Counted from the first letter of the stretch, positions 46,180 through 55,768 are shown. The stretch: DNA of 64,000 bases from Reichenbachiella carrageenanivorans (GCF_025639805.1 NZ_CP106735.1:682001-746000); one strand, 5' to 3'. Notes: generated from the letters alone by a model not told the origin. Translations and numbers: made by a program.

Positions 46180-46749
46180 ATGAAAACGCCTTTGATAACC
46201 ACACTACTTGTACTGACCCATTCCATTTGCTTAGCTCAATATGAATATGAACCCAGCTCTACCTATCCTTTTGGTCAACCCAACCCTAATGCCCCTGAGC
46301 AGATCAAGGATTTTGCCCCAATGATAGGCATGTGCCACTGCAAATCAGAAAACCGCACGTCTGATGGCTCATGGGCTGCCCCAGTAGATATGACATGGAC
46401 ATTTGCATACCTCATGAATGGCATGGCTGTACAAGATCAAACACTAAAAACCGATGGCAAACACTCAGGTAGTATTCGCCAATATGATGCAGATAGTTCA
46501 CGCTGGTATGTACACTACTATAGCTCCTCTGCGCCAGCCACAGCCCCACTATCCTACTGGACAGGCAATCATGAATCGGGCAAAATCACACTCTACAAAC
46601 CACAACAATCGCCACAAGGAATCGATGGGTTTTCAAAACTTACTTTTTATGATTTTAATGAAAATGGTTACAGATGGATAGGAGAGTGGGTCAATATTGA
46701 CGAATCAATAGTCTATCCATTTTGGAAAATTACTTGCAAAAGAGAATGA
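46180..46749 (+). CDS. exported protein, DUF1579-like
   Basis: A 189-residue protein with a signal peptide (ending CLAQ at about 20). The mature sequence looks like a lipocalin-type beta barrel of the DUF1579 kind (DFAPMIGMCHCKSENR, WTFAYLMNGMAVQD, YDADSSRWYVHYYSSS). I start it at ATG 46180; the frame upstream lacks signal-peptide features. It lies directly behind the permease gene and may be co-transcribed. Function unknown. Confidence 0.7.
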   Translation: MKTPLITTLLVLTHSICLAQYEYEPSSTYPFGQPNPNAPEQIKDFAPMIGMCHCKSENRTSDGSWAAPVDMTWTFAYLMNGMAVQDQTLKTDGKHSGSIRQYDADSSRWYVHYYSSSAPATAPLSYWTGNHESGKITLYKPQQSPQGIDGFSKLTFYDFNENGYRWIGEWVNIDESIVYPFWKITCKRE

Positions 46750-46972
46750 AAAACAAGCTGAAAGAGTGATTGATTCCAATTGGATCAACTACTCCTCAGC
46801 CCATCATTATACAGGTGAAAAAAGCAGGTTGAACCAAGATCTTGTGCTTTTCAGATGGGCTTGCACATTTGGTTCGTTCATTATAATTAATCTCTCCCAA
46901 CTGAGCCGCCAAAATAAATAAATAAGACCTCTATTGCAAATAACGCTTTAGGCAAAAAAACAGATCATACAA

Positions 46973-47533
46973 CTATTCTTCGATTTCTTTGACCAACTGA
47001 CTGTACCATTTTTCTCCATATTTTCTGGTCAGTGGATCCTTCAAAAACTTGTATATAGGCACTTTGAGTTCATCTCCAAGCTTACAAGCTGGGTCACAAA
47101 TATCCCATTGATCATAATTGAGAGCATCGTAGTGATCATATTTTGTGATCCGTATGGGGTAGAGATGACATGATATTGGTTTTTTCCATTTGGTCTTTCC
47201 ATCTAGGTAAGCCTGCTCGATGGCACATTTTAAGATGTTTTTCTCATCATAGATGGCAAAAGTGCATTCTTTCCCTGCTATAGTAGTAGTAGAGTAGTCC
47301 CCTTCTTCATCCAAGATATAGCTGCCTTCTCTTTCAAGTGCTGCTAGCCCTTCTTGAGACATATACGGCTTCACGGCTTCGAGTACTTCTTCGAGCAAGG
47401 GCAGTTCATTCTCTTCTAATGGAGCTCCTAAATCGCCCTCTACGCAGCAAGCGCCATGGCATTTATTGAGGTCGCAAACGAAATGTCTTTCTTTGATATC
47501 ATCGGAGAGTACGGCATTGTCGAGAATGATCAT
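46973..47533 (-). CDS. DUF3109 family cysteine-rich protein
   Basis: A 186-residue protein with cysteine motifs [11 protein letters not shown] (about 20-30), [21 protein letters not shown] and CDPAC, typical of DUF3109, a relative of YkgJ-type putative iron- or zinc-chelating proteins. Very common in Bacteroidota; its role is not settled. It stands alone, between non-coding stretches (46750-46972 holds nothing I recognise). Confidence 0.9.
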   Translation of the reverse strand: MIILDNAVLSDDIKERHFVCDLNKCHGACCVEGDLGAPLEENELPLLEEVLEAVKPYMSQEGLAALEREGSYILDEEGDYSTTTIAGKECTFAIYDEKNILKCAIEQAYLDGKTKWKKPISCHLYPIRITKYDHYDALNYDQWDICDPACKLGDELKVPIYKFLKDPLTRKYGEKWYSQLVKEIEE

Positions 47534-47638
47534 AATGGCTTATTTAAGCAGCAAAGTTATAAGATCAAAAAGTATTAAGCGATAAGTAAACTGAAATTGA
47601 CTCGTATTATATGCCCGACAAAACTTTTAAATTCGCCT

Positions 47639-48442
47639 ATGGCATTCGAAATCATTGACCCCAAAACAAATCAAGTCCCCATTCTGATAAGTGTACCTCA
47701 TTGTGGTACAGGCATTCCCAGTGCTATTCGCGATCAATACGATACCGAAATGATCCAATCCATAGACGATACTGATTGGTTTGTAGATCAGCTATACGAC
47801 TTTGTAGATATGCTAGGCATCAAAATGGTGAAAGCCAAATACAGTCGTTGGGTCATAGACCTAAACAGAGCCACAGATAATACGCCACTCTACCAAGACG
47901 GTCGTGTGATCACTGCTCTATGTCCCACAACCAATTTCAACAATAAGCGCATTTACAAAAATAGTAGTCCTACCCAAGAAGAAATCAACCAACGAATCAG
48001 CAGCTATTATTATCCTTACTATGACCAAGTTCGCTTAGAGCTGACCAAACTTCAACGGCAGTACAAGCACGTCTTGTTTTTCGACGCACATTCTATTCGA
48101 CAATATGTACCAGGTATCCAAAAAGATATTTTCCCAGATCTAATTCTAGGTGACGTAGATGGAAAATCGGCCGATACTCGTCTCACAAGTGCAGCAACCG
48201 ACATATTGGTTAACTCGGGCTATACCTTTAAACACAACCATCCCTTCAAAGGCGGCAATCTCACACGTACCTTTGGTCAGCCACAAAATCGCGTCCATGG
48301 ACTACAACTGGAAATGGCAAAAACCGTCTACATGAACGACCGTGAAACCATGTATGACACCAAGCGAGCCAGCCGTATCCGAACCGTCTTACACAATCTT
48401 TTTGAAACCTTGATCATCACTCTAAATGACATGAACCGATGA
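47639..48442 (+). CDS. hutG: N-formylglutamate deformylase (HutG-like)
   Basis: A 267-residue N-formylglutamate amidohydrolase releasing formate and glutamate in histidine breakdown. Family marks are SVPHCGTGIP (about 17-26), DDTDWFVDQLYD, RWVIDLNRATDN and the metal-site FFDAHSIRQ. The start is ATG at 47639 (MAFEIID), as the longer frame from 47597 begins with TTG and has no conserved residues. Its stop overlaps the hutF start by 4 nt. Confidence 0.92.
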   Translation: MAFEIIDPKTNQVPILISVPHCGTGIPSAIRDQYDTEMIQSIDDTDWFVDQLYDFVDMLGIKMVKAKYSRWVIDLNRATDNTPLYQDGRVITALCPTTNFNNKRIYKNSSPTQEEINQRISSYYYPYYDQVRLELTKLQRQYKHVLFFDAHSIRQYVPGIQKDIFPDLILGDVDGKSADTRLTSAATDILVNSGYTFKHNHPFKGGNLTRTFGQPQNRVHGLQLEMAKTVYMNDRETMYDTKRASRIRTVLHNLFETLIITLNDMNR

Positions 48443-49821
48443 GCAAAATTTGGAAATTTGACGGGCTATTACTAAACGAAGGATGGATGTGCCCCTGCTA
48501 TGTAACGACTAACGAACAAGGCATCATTGAAGAAATAGCAGATAAAAACACATCCTCCTCTGCGGTCATAGAAGTAGTCTCTGGCTATGCCATTCCTGGC
48601 TTTCAGAATGCTCATTCACACGCCTTTCAATACGCCATGTCAGGACTCGCAGAGATCCATCCTGACCCTACTTCAGCAGACGACTTTTGGAGCTGGCGAG
48701 AAACCATGTACAACATTGCCCTATCGATGGATCCTGACCAGTTTGAACACATCGCCACTATGCTGTATGCTGAAATGCTCTCGCACGGCTACACCCATGT
48801 GGCAGAATTTCACTATGTACATCACAACAAAGATGGCCTTCGCTATGATCACTTAGCTGAAATGGGCACTCGACTAATCGCTGCAGCTCAAACAGCTGGT
48901 ATTGGCATTACACTCATCCCAATTTTTTATCAAAAAGGAGGCTTTGGACAAGCGCCAGGATTCAAACAAAAAAGATTTATTTCCGCGACAGCCAAAGACT
49001 ATTTAGAGCTACTCTCTGCCTCTGAAGAGGCTACAAAAAACTATAGTAGATCAAACGTAGGCATAGGCATCCACTCGCTACGCGCAGTAGATCAGTATGC
49101 AATCCAAGCGACATTGGCAGAAACCAAACGTCTTCCCATACATATTCATATCGCAGAGCAGCTCAAGGAAGTCGAAGATTGTCTGGCTCATTACCAACAA
49201 AGGCCTGTGGAGTGGCTACTCAATACCTTCGATGTTCATTCTCATTTTCATTTGGTTCATGCCACACATTTAAACAAAAAGGAGATCAGCGGTATAGCAC
49301 AATCTGGCGCACACGTCGTCTTGTGCCCGTCTACAGAGGGCAATCTGGGGGATGGTATATTTCCACTGAGTACTTTTCAACAGCAGGGCGGCCAATGGTC
49401 GATTGGTACAGATAGCCACATCGGGCTCAATCCTTTGGAAGAACTGCGTATGCTCGACTATGGACAACGGCTAACTACACATCGTCGCAATCAGTTCGTC
49501 TCCTATGCGAATGGAGATTCTGGGCTATTTGGCTTAGATATGGCATGGAAAGCAGGTCGCAAAGCCATGGGCAATCAAGAAGAAGCTTATTTTGCAATAG
49601 GCCAATCATTCGATGCGGTGGTCATCGATAGCCAAACTCCTCATATAGCTACTTCCTCTCCCCAACATATACTCGCCACGCTAATATATAGTGGAGACAG
49701 AAGTTCATTTAAAGGTACATTAGTCCGTGGAATTTGGAAAGCAAAAGATGGCAAACACGTGTCTTTCGATAGTATTTTGTCTCAATACAAAAAAACCATA
49801 GCCAAACTAAAAATCAGATAA
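48439..49821 (+). CDS. hutF: formimidoylglutamate deiminase HutF
   Basis: A 460-residue amidohydrolase that deaminates N-formimino-L-glutamate to N-formylglutamate, the substrate of the upstream HutG. The metal motif HSH lies in PGFQNAHSHAFQYAMSG (about 53-69). Other conserved parts are HIHIAEQ (histidine ligand, about 235), HATHL (about 274), and the late aspartate in GTDSHIGLNPLEELRML (about 324). ATGA overlap with hutG indicates translational coupling. HutH and HutU are not in the window. Confidence 0.95.
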   Translation: MSKIWKFDGLLLNEGWMCPCYVTTNEQGIIEEIADKNTSSSAVIEVVSGYAIPGFQNAHSHAFQYAMSGLAEIHPDPTSADDFWSWRETMYNIALSMDPDQFEHIATMLYAEMLSHGYTHVAEFHYVHHNKDGLRYDHLAEMGTRLIAAAQTAGIGITLIPIFYQKGGFGQAPGFKQKRFISATAKDYLELLSASEEATKNYSRSNVGIGIHSLRAVDQYAIQATLAETKRLPIHIHIAEQLKEVEDCLAHYQQRPVEWLLNTFDVHSHFHLVHATHLNKKEISGIAQSGAHVVLCPSTEGNLGDGIFPLSTFQQQGGQWSIGTDSHIGLNPLEELRMLDYGQRLTTHRRNQFVSYANGDSGLFGLDMAWKAGRKAMGNQEEAYFAIGQSFDAVVIDSQTPHIATSSPQHILATLIYSGDRSSFKGTLVRGIWKAKDGKHVSFDSILSQYKKTIAKLKIR

Positions 49822-50226
49822 CTATAGATAGGAGTCTATCTCTTTGAGGATATCCGAGGTCAACGGTTTGGTAAATAACTTCTGTACCTCTCGATACTGA
49901 TCAGCCAGTTCCGCATCCTGATAATACTGAGAAGAAGTAAGTACAAAAAGCTTGATCTTCTCGCTCTCTACTGCCGTCATCATCTTGCGATACTCACGTA
50001 TAAAATCCCAACCACTAATGGTAGGCATATTGATATCCAACAAAATTACATCAGGCAATTCTTCTGGACTATTCCTTACCAAATCTCCCAAATAGGTAAG
50101 CCCTTTGGTAGAACTGGTAAGCGATTCTACTGACATTTCAGGATTATAATCTTTGATAACTTTGGTGCAGATTAGGTTATTTATTTCGTCATCATCAATT
50201 ATTAGGACCTTAATTTTTTTTGTCAT
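49822..50226 (-). CDS. CheY-like response regulator
   Basis: A 134-residue single receiver domain. The acidic pocket is IIDDDEINN (about 9-17), the phospho-acceptor aspartate is in VILLDINMP (about 61-69), and the switch residues are in FVLTSSQ and the lysine in LFTKPLT. There is no output domain, so it acts through protein contacts. No histidine kinase is nearby. Confidence 0.93.
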   Translation of the reverse strand: MTKKIKVLIIDDDEINNLICTKVIKDYNPEMSVESLTSSTKGLTYLGDLVRNSPEELPDVILLDINMPTISGWDFIREYRKMMTAVESEKIKLFVLTSSQYYQDAELADQYREVQKLFTKPLTSDILKEIDSYL

Positions 50227-50377
50227 TATACTTATTAGAGGTGGTGGATAATCAGACCGTCAATTTAAATTAAAAATCCGAGAATACGGAAAATAAGCCA
50301 ACACATCCCTTTAAAATTAAATATGAACCCAAGCTTGATTATATTCGTTTTGAAACTATACTAAAGACTAAAAAAAT

Positions 50378-50893
50378 ATGAAGAAGAACTTAATCATCGC
50401 AGCCACTGGTATTATGATTGCTTGTCTAGCTACAAGTATCAGTCTATATGCACAGCAAAAAGCTAGTCCTCCTAAAGTGACACAAGCCTCAGTAAACGAC
50501 AACAAAGTCGTTATTAACTACAGTAGTCCTTCCAAAAAAGGAAGAGAAATCTACGGGGGATTAGTGCCCTATGACAAGATCTGGAGAACTGGCGCCAACG
50601 AAGCCACTACCATCGAGCTATCCAAAGATGCTAATATCGGTGGAGTAGATGTAAAAGCTGGTAAGTACGCCCTATTCACTATTCCTGGTGAAAAAGAGTG
50701 GACCATCATCATCAACTCCAACGCTAAACAATGGGGCACTAACTCCTATGACAAAGGCAAAGATGTTGGCCGATTTACAGTGGCTCCTTCTGCTCTCAGA
50801 AATGAGCAGGAAAGCTTCACCATTGATCTAAATGATTCTGGTACAACTACAATCTCATGGGACAAAACCATGGTGCAGTTCACTATCAAGTAA
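50378..50893 (+). CDS. exported DUF2911 family protein
   Basis: A 171-residue exported protein. The signal peptide ends at SLYAQ (about 25). The DUF2911 core follows: SPSKKGREIYGGLVPYDKIW (about 50-69), RTGANEATTI, and GKYALFTIPGEKEWTII. Found in Bacteroidota and some other phyla; function unknown. Single gene with its own terminator. Confidence 0.9.
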   Translation: MKKNLIIAATGIMIACLATSISLYAQQKASPPKVTQASVNDNKVVINYSSPSKKGREIYGGLVPYDKIWRTGANEATTIELSKDANIGGVDVKAGKYALFTIPGEKEWTIIINSNAKQWGTNSYDKGKDVGRFTVAPSALRNEQESFTIDLNDSGTTTISWDKTMVQFTIK

Positions 50894-50910
50894 GAAATTT
50901 AAATTCATTA

Positions 50911-50970
50911 AAAGCCGTTTTGAATCTAGCACCTTGCTCAAAAGGAGGCTAAATTCAAAACGGTTTTTTT
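50911..50970 (+). terminator. long terminator after the DUF2911 gene
   Basis: The arms run from GCCGTTTTGAAT at the left to ATTCAAAACGGTTTTTTT at the right, followed by a T run at 50964-50970. Confidence 0.75.
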
Positions 50971-51001
50971 ATTTATTTCATAAAGAGTGAAACATTAATC
51001 G

Positions 51002-51009
51002 TATTTTTG
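51002..51009 (+). promoter_or_regulatory. -7 promoter element of the DUF6428 gene
   Basis: TATTTTTG, followed by CGA, matches TAnnTTTG, 47 nt before the ATG at 51056. Confidence 0.5.
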
Positions 51010-51055
51010 CGATAATAAGATTAAATCGAAAATTAATCGTAATTTTACAATCAAT

Positions 51056-51496
51056 ATGAAAACATCAGAATTATTAACTCTCCTTAAGGGAAATCCCGAA
51101 ATGGGATTGGTATTCGAAATAGAAAGTGGTCAATTCGTAAAACCCACTTTTCATATCACAGAAGTGAAAAATGTAACCGTAGAATCTGTAGACTGCGGTG
51201 GTAATCCAGATACTTATAAAGAGACCATCATCCAGCTCATGGTAAACCCATTAGAAAAGATGAGAAAGCCATGGACTGCTCAAAAAGCACTTGATATTTT
51301 CGAAAAAGTAGGACAGCTCAAACCTATGGATGACGACGCAGAAGTGTTTTTTGAATATGGGGATCTGACCATGCGCACTTCCAACTTTAGTGTAGAAAAT
51401 GTAATATTCAATGAAGACAATATTCACTTCGAACTATTCGCTAAACCTACAGTATGTAAGCCGAGCCTAAACCCTAATGCAAAGCAGTGCTGCTAA
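51056..51496 (+). CDS. DUF6428 family protein
   Basis: A 146-residue cytosolic protein. Typical DUF6428 pattern: FHITEVKNVTVESVDCGGNPD (about 31-51) and METIIQL-like strand, with a cysteine tail ending AKQCC. In Bacteroidota this family often lies next to ArsR regulators and arsenic genes; none is seen here. The terminal CC and the central cysteine could bind a metal or metalloid, which is inference. Confidence 0.78.
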   Translation: MKTSELLTLLKGNPEMGLVFEIESGQFVKPTFHITEVKNVTVESVDCGGNPDTYKETIIQLMVNPLEKMRKPWTAQKALDIFEKVGQLKPMDDDAEVFFEYGDLTMRTSNFSVENVIFNEDNIHFELFAKPTVCKPSLNPNAKQCC

Positions 51497-51503
51497 AAAA
51501 ACG

Positions 51504-51535
51504 CTAAGTAGTTCATTCCTACATGGACTACTTAG
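51504..51535. terminator. hairpin between the DUF6428 gene and rarA
   Basis: CTAAGTAGT (51504-51512) pairs with ACTACTTAG (51527-51535), followed on the plus strand by ATTCTTTT. It may serve both convergent genes. Confidence 0.5.
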
Positions 51536-51568
51536 ATTCTTTTGAGCTCCATTGGTTCGAATACGTCA

Positions 51569-52825
51569 TCAATATCCATACTTATCCTTCCATTGTGCTC
51601 TGAGTTTTTTGCGCATATCTTCTTCTCGAGCATTTTTCCCTGGTTCAAAAAGCACTTGCCCCCTGAGCTCATTGGGCATAAATTCATACTCCACAAAATT
51701 GCCCGAATGATCGTGCGCATATTGATAGCCCTGCCCGTAACCAATCTCTTTCATAAGTTTGGTAGGTGCATTTCTAATACCTAGAGGTATAGACAAATCG
51801 CCCGTTTCTCGCACAAGTTGCTGTGCACGGTTGATGGCCATATAAGATGCATTGCTTTTGGCCGAACAGGCCAAATACACCACACACTGACTGAGAATAA
51901 TTCGAGCCTCTGGATAACCGATCACATTCACTGCCTGAAAGGCATTGTTGGCAATGACGAGTGCGGTTGGATTGGCGTTGCCAATATCTTCTGAGGCTAA
52001 AATTAACAGCCGACGAGCGATGAATTTCACATCCTCTCCTCCTTCGATCATTCTGGCAAGATAATAGACGGCGGCATTAGGATCGCTGCCTCTAATAGAT
52101 TTGATAAAAGCAGAGATAATATCATAATGCATCTCACCACTTTTGTCATAGATCGCAGCTTTCTTTTGTGCAATTTCAGTCACCGTATCATTGGTCACCA
52201 TTGCATTTTTACCCAAAGAGTCCACAACCAACTCCAGCAGATTTAGCAACTTGCGCCCATCACCGCCAGACAGTCGCATCAAGGCTTGATCTTCTTTGAT
52301 TTTTACTTTTTTATCTTTGAATATACTTGGGTGATTCACAGCCTTATTGATCAGCTCAGTCAAGTTTTCTTTCGACAGTGCATTAAGCGTGTATACCTGA
52401 CACCGAGACAGAAGTGCGGCATTGACTTCGAAGCTTGGGTTTTCGGTAGTGGCACCTATCAAAGACACTTGCCCTTTTTCTACCGCTCCTAGCAATGCAT
52501 CCTGCTGACCTTTATTGAATCGGTGAATCTCGTCTATAAACAAGATGGCTTTCGATCCCAATCTTGATTTTTGTATGACTTCGCGAATGTCTTTGACTCC
52601 TGCACTGATAGCGCTCAGGGTATAAAAAGGCATCTTTGCAGAATTGGCAATGATATTGGCGATTGTGGTTTTTCCTACTCCAGGAGGCCCCCATAGGATC
52701 ATAGATGGAACAGCGCCAGAGCTGATCGCTCGCTTCAGAATGTTCTTCAGGTGATCCTGACCTACTAATTCATCAAGGGTGTTGGGCCTCAGTTTTTCCG
52801 CTAAGGGCATGGGATTGTCAAGCAT
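51569..52825 (-). CDS. rarA: replication-associated recombination protein A (RarA/MgsA)
   Basis: A 418-residue AAA+ ATPase acting at stalled replication forks. Walker A is GPPGVGKTT (about 46-54), Walker B is AILFIDEIHRFNKGQQDALL, sensor 1 is IGATTENPSFEVNAALLSRC, and the C-terminal tetramerisation part has RGSDPNAAVYYLARM and EDIGNANPTALV. Normal length. Convergent with the DUF6428 gene and downstream, on the same strand, of a lipoprotein gene. Confidence 0.95.
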   Translation of the reverse strand: MLDNPMPLAEKLRPNTLDELVGQDHLKNILKRAISSGAVPSMILWGPPGVGKTTIANIIANSAKMPFYTLSAISAGVKDIREVIQKSRLGSKAILFIDEIHRFNKGQQDALLGAVEKGQVSLIGATTENPSFEVNAALLSRCQVYTLNALSKENLTELINKAVNHPSIFKDKKVKIKEDQALMRLSGGDGRKLLNLLELVVDSLGKNAMVTNDTVTEIAQKKAAIYDKSGEMHYDIISAFIKSIRGSDPNAAVYYLARMIEGGEDVKFIARRLLILASEDIGNANPTALVIANNAFQAVNVIGYPEARIILSQCVVYLACSAKSNASYMAINRAQQLVRETGDLSIPLGIRNAPTKLMKEIGYGQGYQYAHDHSGNFVEYEFMPNELRGQVLFEPGKNAREEDMRKKLRAQWKDKYGY

Positions 52826-52882
52826 AATATACGCTACAAAAAAAATATAAAAAGAGTGGAAAATTAATGAAAATAGCGCGGA

Positions 52883-53602
52883 CTATTGCTCTTCTTCTGT
52901 AGGCTCTACAGGAGCCTCTTCAATAGGTACTTCGGCCTCTTGTTCGGCAGCTTCTTCTCCTTTTTCATCTAAGACAGGGGCTTCTTCTACCTCTTCCTTG
53001 TTTCTTTTGAATAGACCACCTAATCCTTTTCTTTTCACCTGAGTGGTGTCCGACTCATCTAACTGCTCGTCTTCAGGTGTTTTCTCAGATGGCAAAGGTC
53101 GCTTGTCGATAAATAGCTCTCCATAATATTTGTTGTAATACACCTGCTCTTGGTTGTGACTGGCATCTGGGTCGTATCGGTATTTATACCTTGGCCCTTG
53201 TGGCACTTCTTCCTCTGCTTTGGCAAGCAAAGGCGCAACAGATACCGAATCTGGTCCTATCGAATCGATATCTACAAAATCTTCGGCTACAAACTCTCCT
53301 TGGTCGATAATCAATTCACTGGTATCTTCTGGTACTGGCGCCAATACATTCTTCTTTGGTGCAGTCATAAGTTCATAATTCTTGCGAAACAGACTCATCT
53401 GCTTGTTCATACCGTATTTGGTACGCTTAGAAACAGAAGCAAATTTAGGGGTGCTATCATTGGCAAAGTAGGAATACTTGGCCAGACGCATAGAATCATC
53501 CAGAATATAAGTACTCTGAAAAGCGGGGCATACCACGTTGTCTTTACAAGCGTAAAAAACAAGGCACAACACAAACAATATAGGAAAACTAGTTCTCCTC
53601 AC
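52883..53602 (-). CDS. lipoprotein with acidic low-complexity tail
   Basis: A lipoprotein of about 239 residues if started at GTG 53602, which gives a classical signal (MRRTSFP...) with lipobox FYAC. A TTG at 53650 would add 16 residues before it. The middle part has no known motif. The last 50 residues are mainly Glu, Ala and Pro (VPIEEAPVEPTEEEQ). In many Cytophagales a similar gene accompanies gliding or secretion genes, but I cannot assign this one. Confidence 0.65.
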   Translation of the reverse strand: MRRTSFPILFVLCLVFYACKDNVVCPAFQSTYILDDSMRLAKYSYFANDSTPKFASVSKRTKYGMNKQMSLFRKNYELMTAPKKNVLAPVPEDTSELIIDQGEFVAEDFVDIDSIGPDSVSVAPLLAKAEEEVPQGPRYKYRYDPDASHNQEQVYYNKYYGELFIDKRPLPSEKTPEDEQLDESDTTQVKRKGLGGLFKRNKEEVEEAPVLDEKGEEAAEQEAEVPIEEAPVEPTEEEQ

Positions 53603-53758
53603 AAATTTTATTCGATTAGGGACAAGGTGGACACTATCTCTAACCGCCAAAAATGGGTAATATTTCCTGATTTATATAATTATTCCAACCAATTCTTGGT
53701 AGCCCATTCCCCCATCAAGTCAAATATGAATAATCAATCCTTAAATAGTACAAGTTAA

Positions 53759-54361
53759 CTACTTGAGTATGGGTTTTACCACAGGGTATATGGCCTCGAC
53801 CCATTTTTTATACATTTTTTCTGAAGGGTGCAGCCCATCTTCGGCGATCAAAGCAGGATCGCTAGAAGCCCTTCTACTATCAGCGGTAATATCCACAAAA
53901 GCTACTTGGTATTTAGAGCAAAATACTTGTGCGATTCTATTGTACTCTTCTATTTCTCTAGCAATTTTAACCGTGTTTTTCGCTGCCGCAAATGGAGTCA
54001 CTCCATAATCAGGAATCGACACCACGAAAGTTTGGGCTGGCTTACCTTGAGCAAATCCAATGGCTTGAACTAGCAAGGCCTCAAATTCTACCTTATATTG
54101 GCGAATCGGATAGCCACGATATTGGTTGTTGACCCCGATGAGCAATGATACTAAATCGTAATGCTTGGCAGGCTTTGCCATTTCTATCGCAGCCTGTAGT
54201 TCGTCGGTAGTCCAGCCAGTGGCGGCTATGATTTCAGGCTTTTCTATTTTAATGCCATCCCCTACCAACCTGCCTTGCAAGACATGTGGCCACCGCTGGT
54301 CTGCCGTCACGGCTTCTCCTATCGTATAGGAGTCGCCAAGGGCTAAATATTTATACGTCAT
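53759..54361 (-). CDS. SGNH/GDSL-type esterase
   Basis: A 200-residue cytosolic hydrolase. Block I is ALGDSYTIGE (catalytic serine about residue 10), block III is IGVNNQYRG (about 77-85), and block V DGLHPSEKMY (about 176-185) holds the Asp-x-x-His pair. No signal peptide, so it is probably an intracellular lysophospholipase or acyl esterase. Substrate unknown. Confidence 0.9.
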   Translation of the reverse strand: MTYKYLALGDSYTIGEAVTADQRWPHVLQGRLVGDGIKIEKPEIIAATGWTTDELQAAIEMAKPAKHYDLVSLLIGVNNQYRGYPIRQYKVEFEALLVQAIGFAQGKPAQTFVVSIPDYGVTPFAAAKNTVKIAREIEEYNRIAQVFCSKYQVAFVDITADSRRASSDPALIAEDGLHPSEKMYKKWVEAIYPVVKPILK

Positions 54362-54495
54362 TTTTAAGGTTTCAAATGTTGTAACCCTAATTTAATATAT
54401 TGCGAGCAAGCGCACCAAATTGACACCCCTAGCAATAGACAGATTCCATATAAATCTAGGAACTATTGCAAATCATCACTCCCTGTTTAAAAAAA

Positions 54496-54526
54496 CATAT
54501 AAATGACCATGCAGGACATTTATATG
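54496..54526. repeat. inverted repeat in the 54362-54666 gap
   Basis: CATATAAATG (54496-54505) and CATTTATATG (54517-54526) are exact complements around 11 nt. The rest of the gap holds no gene I can support. It lies about 140 nt upstream of the Lrp-type gene and might be an operator. Confidence 0.45.
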
Positions 54527-54666
54527 ATAAGAATAGCCTGTCCATAAGGTAGCCAAGCCCTAGGCTTGTTTTCATAAGTCAACCAACTACTCGTTAACTC
54601 AAATTAAAAACATTCTATCGAAATAATATTAATTCATTATAAAGAGAGAATAAATACTAATCTTAC

Positions 54667-54674
54667 TAATTTTG
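54667..54674 (+). promoter_or_regulatory. -7 promoter element of the third Lrp gene
   Basis: TAATTTTG matches TAnnTTTG, 20 nt before the ATG at 54695, leaving a leader of about 15 nt. Confidence 0.5.
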
Positions 54675-54694
54675 AACCGAATAATATTTTGCAA

Positions 54695-55183
54695 ATGCTA
54701 ATGATCGGCAACACGAAAATTGATAAAACGGATAGGAAAATCCTAAAGATTTTACAAAAAAACGGTAAAATCACCAACGCCAAGCTTTCCGAAGAAATCG
54801 GACTGTCTCCAGCTCCCACACTCGAACGGGTCAAAAAACTTGAGAACTCAGGAATCATCAAAAGCTACCATGCAGAGCTCGACTCTGCCATGCTTGGACT
54901 GGGTGTCAATACCTTTGTACAGGTTTCCCTAAAGGGGCATAACAAACCCAATATCGAAACTTTTTTGGCACGAATCAGAGACATCGAAGAAATCATCGAG
55001 TGCCATCACATTACAGGCTCGGGAGATTTTATCTTGCGCATCGTAGCCAAAGATATTGCGTCTTATCAGCAGCTCATGCTAGAGAAAGTAAGCGACATAG
55101 AAATAGTGGATAGCTTGCAGTCTATGGTGATACTTTCTACCTTTAAAAACAGCAAGGAAATACCAATACCAGCGGATAATTAA
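54695..55183 (+). CDS. Lrp/AsnC family transcriptional regulator
   Basis: A regulator of about 162 residues. The winged helix-turn-helix is at about 8-60 (IDKTDRKILKILQKNGKITNA, LSPAPTLERVKKLENSGIIKSY), and the RAM domain runs to about 150 (HHITGSGDFILRIVAKD). Starts possible at ATG 54695 or 54701; a TTG at 54689 is less likely. It is followed 6 nt later by a phosphoribosyltransferase gene, probably in one transcript. Confidence 0.92.
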   Translation: MLMIGNTKIDKTDRKILKILQKNGKITNAKLSEEIGLSPAPTLERVKKLENSGIIKSYHAELDSAMLGLGVNTFVQVSLKGHNKPNIETFLARIRDIEEIIECHHITGSGDFILRIVAKDIASYQQLMLEKVSDIEIVDSLQSMVILSTFKNSKEIPIPADN

Positions 55184-55189
55184 GTCTGT

Positions 55190-55699
55190 ATGACAAAAGA
55201 AAAAAACCTGATTTTGAGTGACCTTCAGATCGATCAGCGCATCGTAAGAATGGCCTACGAAATCTATGAAAACAATCTCGACGAGAAGCACCTCGTCATG
55301 GCAGGAGTATCTGACAATGGGTTTGTGTTTGCCTCTATGATGAGTCAAGCATTAGAAAAAATAGCTCCTATCAAGTGCTCTGTAGTACGTGTAGACATCA
55401 ACAAAGCAGCGCCATTTAAAGAAGAAGTGCAACTGGACAACTTAGAAGAAAAAGAGCTGAACAAAAAGTCTATCGTCCTCTTCGATGATGTGCTCAACTC
55501 TGGCAAAACAGCAGCCTTTGCACTCAAAGCATTCCTCAATACCAACATAAAAAAGATTGAGGTCTGTGTGATGGTAAACCGCAGCCACAAATCCTTCCCG
55601 ATCTACCCCAAGTACAAGGGGTATGAACTGGCCACCAGCATCAACGAACACGTGCAGGTAATCTTACAAGGCAAAGAAAAGGGCGTTTATTTATTTTAA
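55190..55699 (+). CDS. PyrR-like phosphoribosyltransferase
   Basis: A 169-residue type I phosphoribosyltransferase. The PRPP-binding motif is SIVLFDDVLNSGKTAAFAL (about 93-111), with RVDINKAAPFKEEV before it. This pattern is closest to the bifunctional PyrR proteins (uracil phosphoribosyltransferase and pyrimidine regulator), which in this phylum often stand alone. No pyr gene is adjacent. It is followed by a GC-rich hairpin. Confidence 0.85.
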   Translation: MTKEKNLILSDLQIDQRIVRMAYEIYENNLDEKHLVMAGVSDNGFVFASMMSQALEKIAPIKCSVVRVDINKAAPFKEEVQLDNLEEKELNKKSIVLFDDVLNSGKTAAFALKAFLNTNIKKIEVCVMVNRSHKSFPIYPKYKGYELATSINEHVQVILQGKEKGVYLF

Positions 55700-55710
55700 A
55701 ATGCGCATAA

Positions 55711-55743
55711 AAGCCGCCAAGGTTTAAAAAATCTTGGCGGCTT
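55711..55743. terminator. bidirectional terminator
   Basis: AAGCCGCCAAG and CTTGGCGGCTT form an 11-bp stem around an 11-nt A/T loop between the phosphoribosyltransferase and the convergent M16 gene. Confidence 0.75.
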
Positions 55744-55768
55744 CTATTGTCATTTTCCCTCTGGCAGA

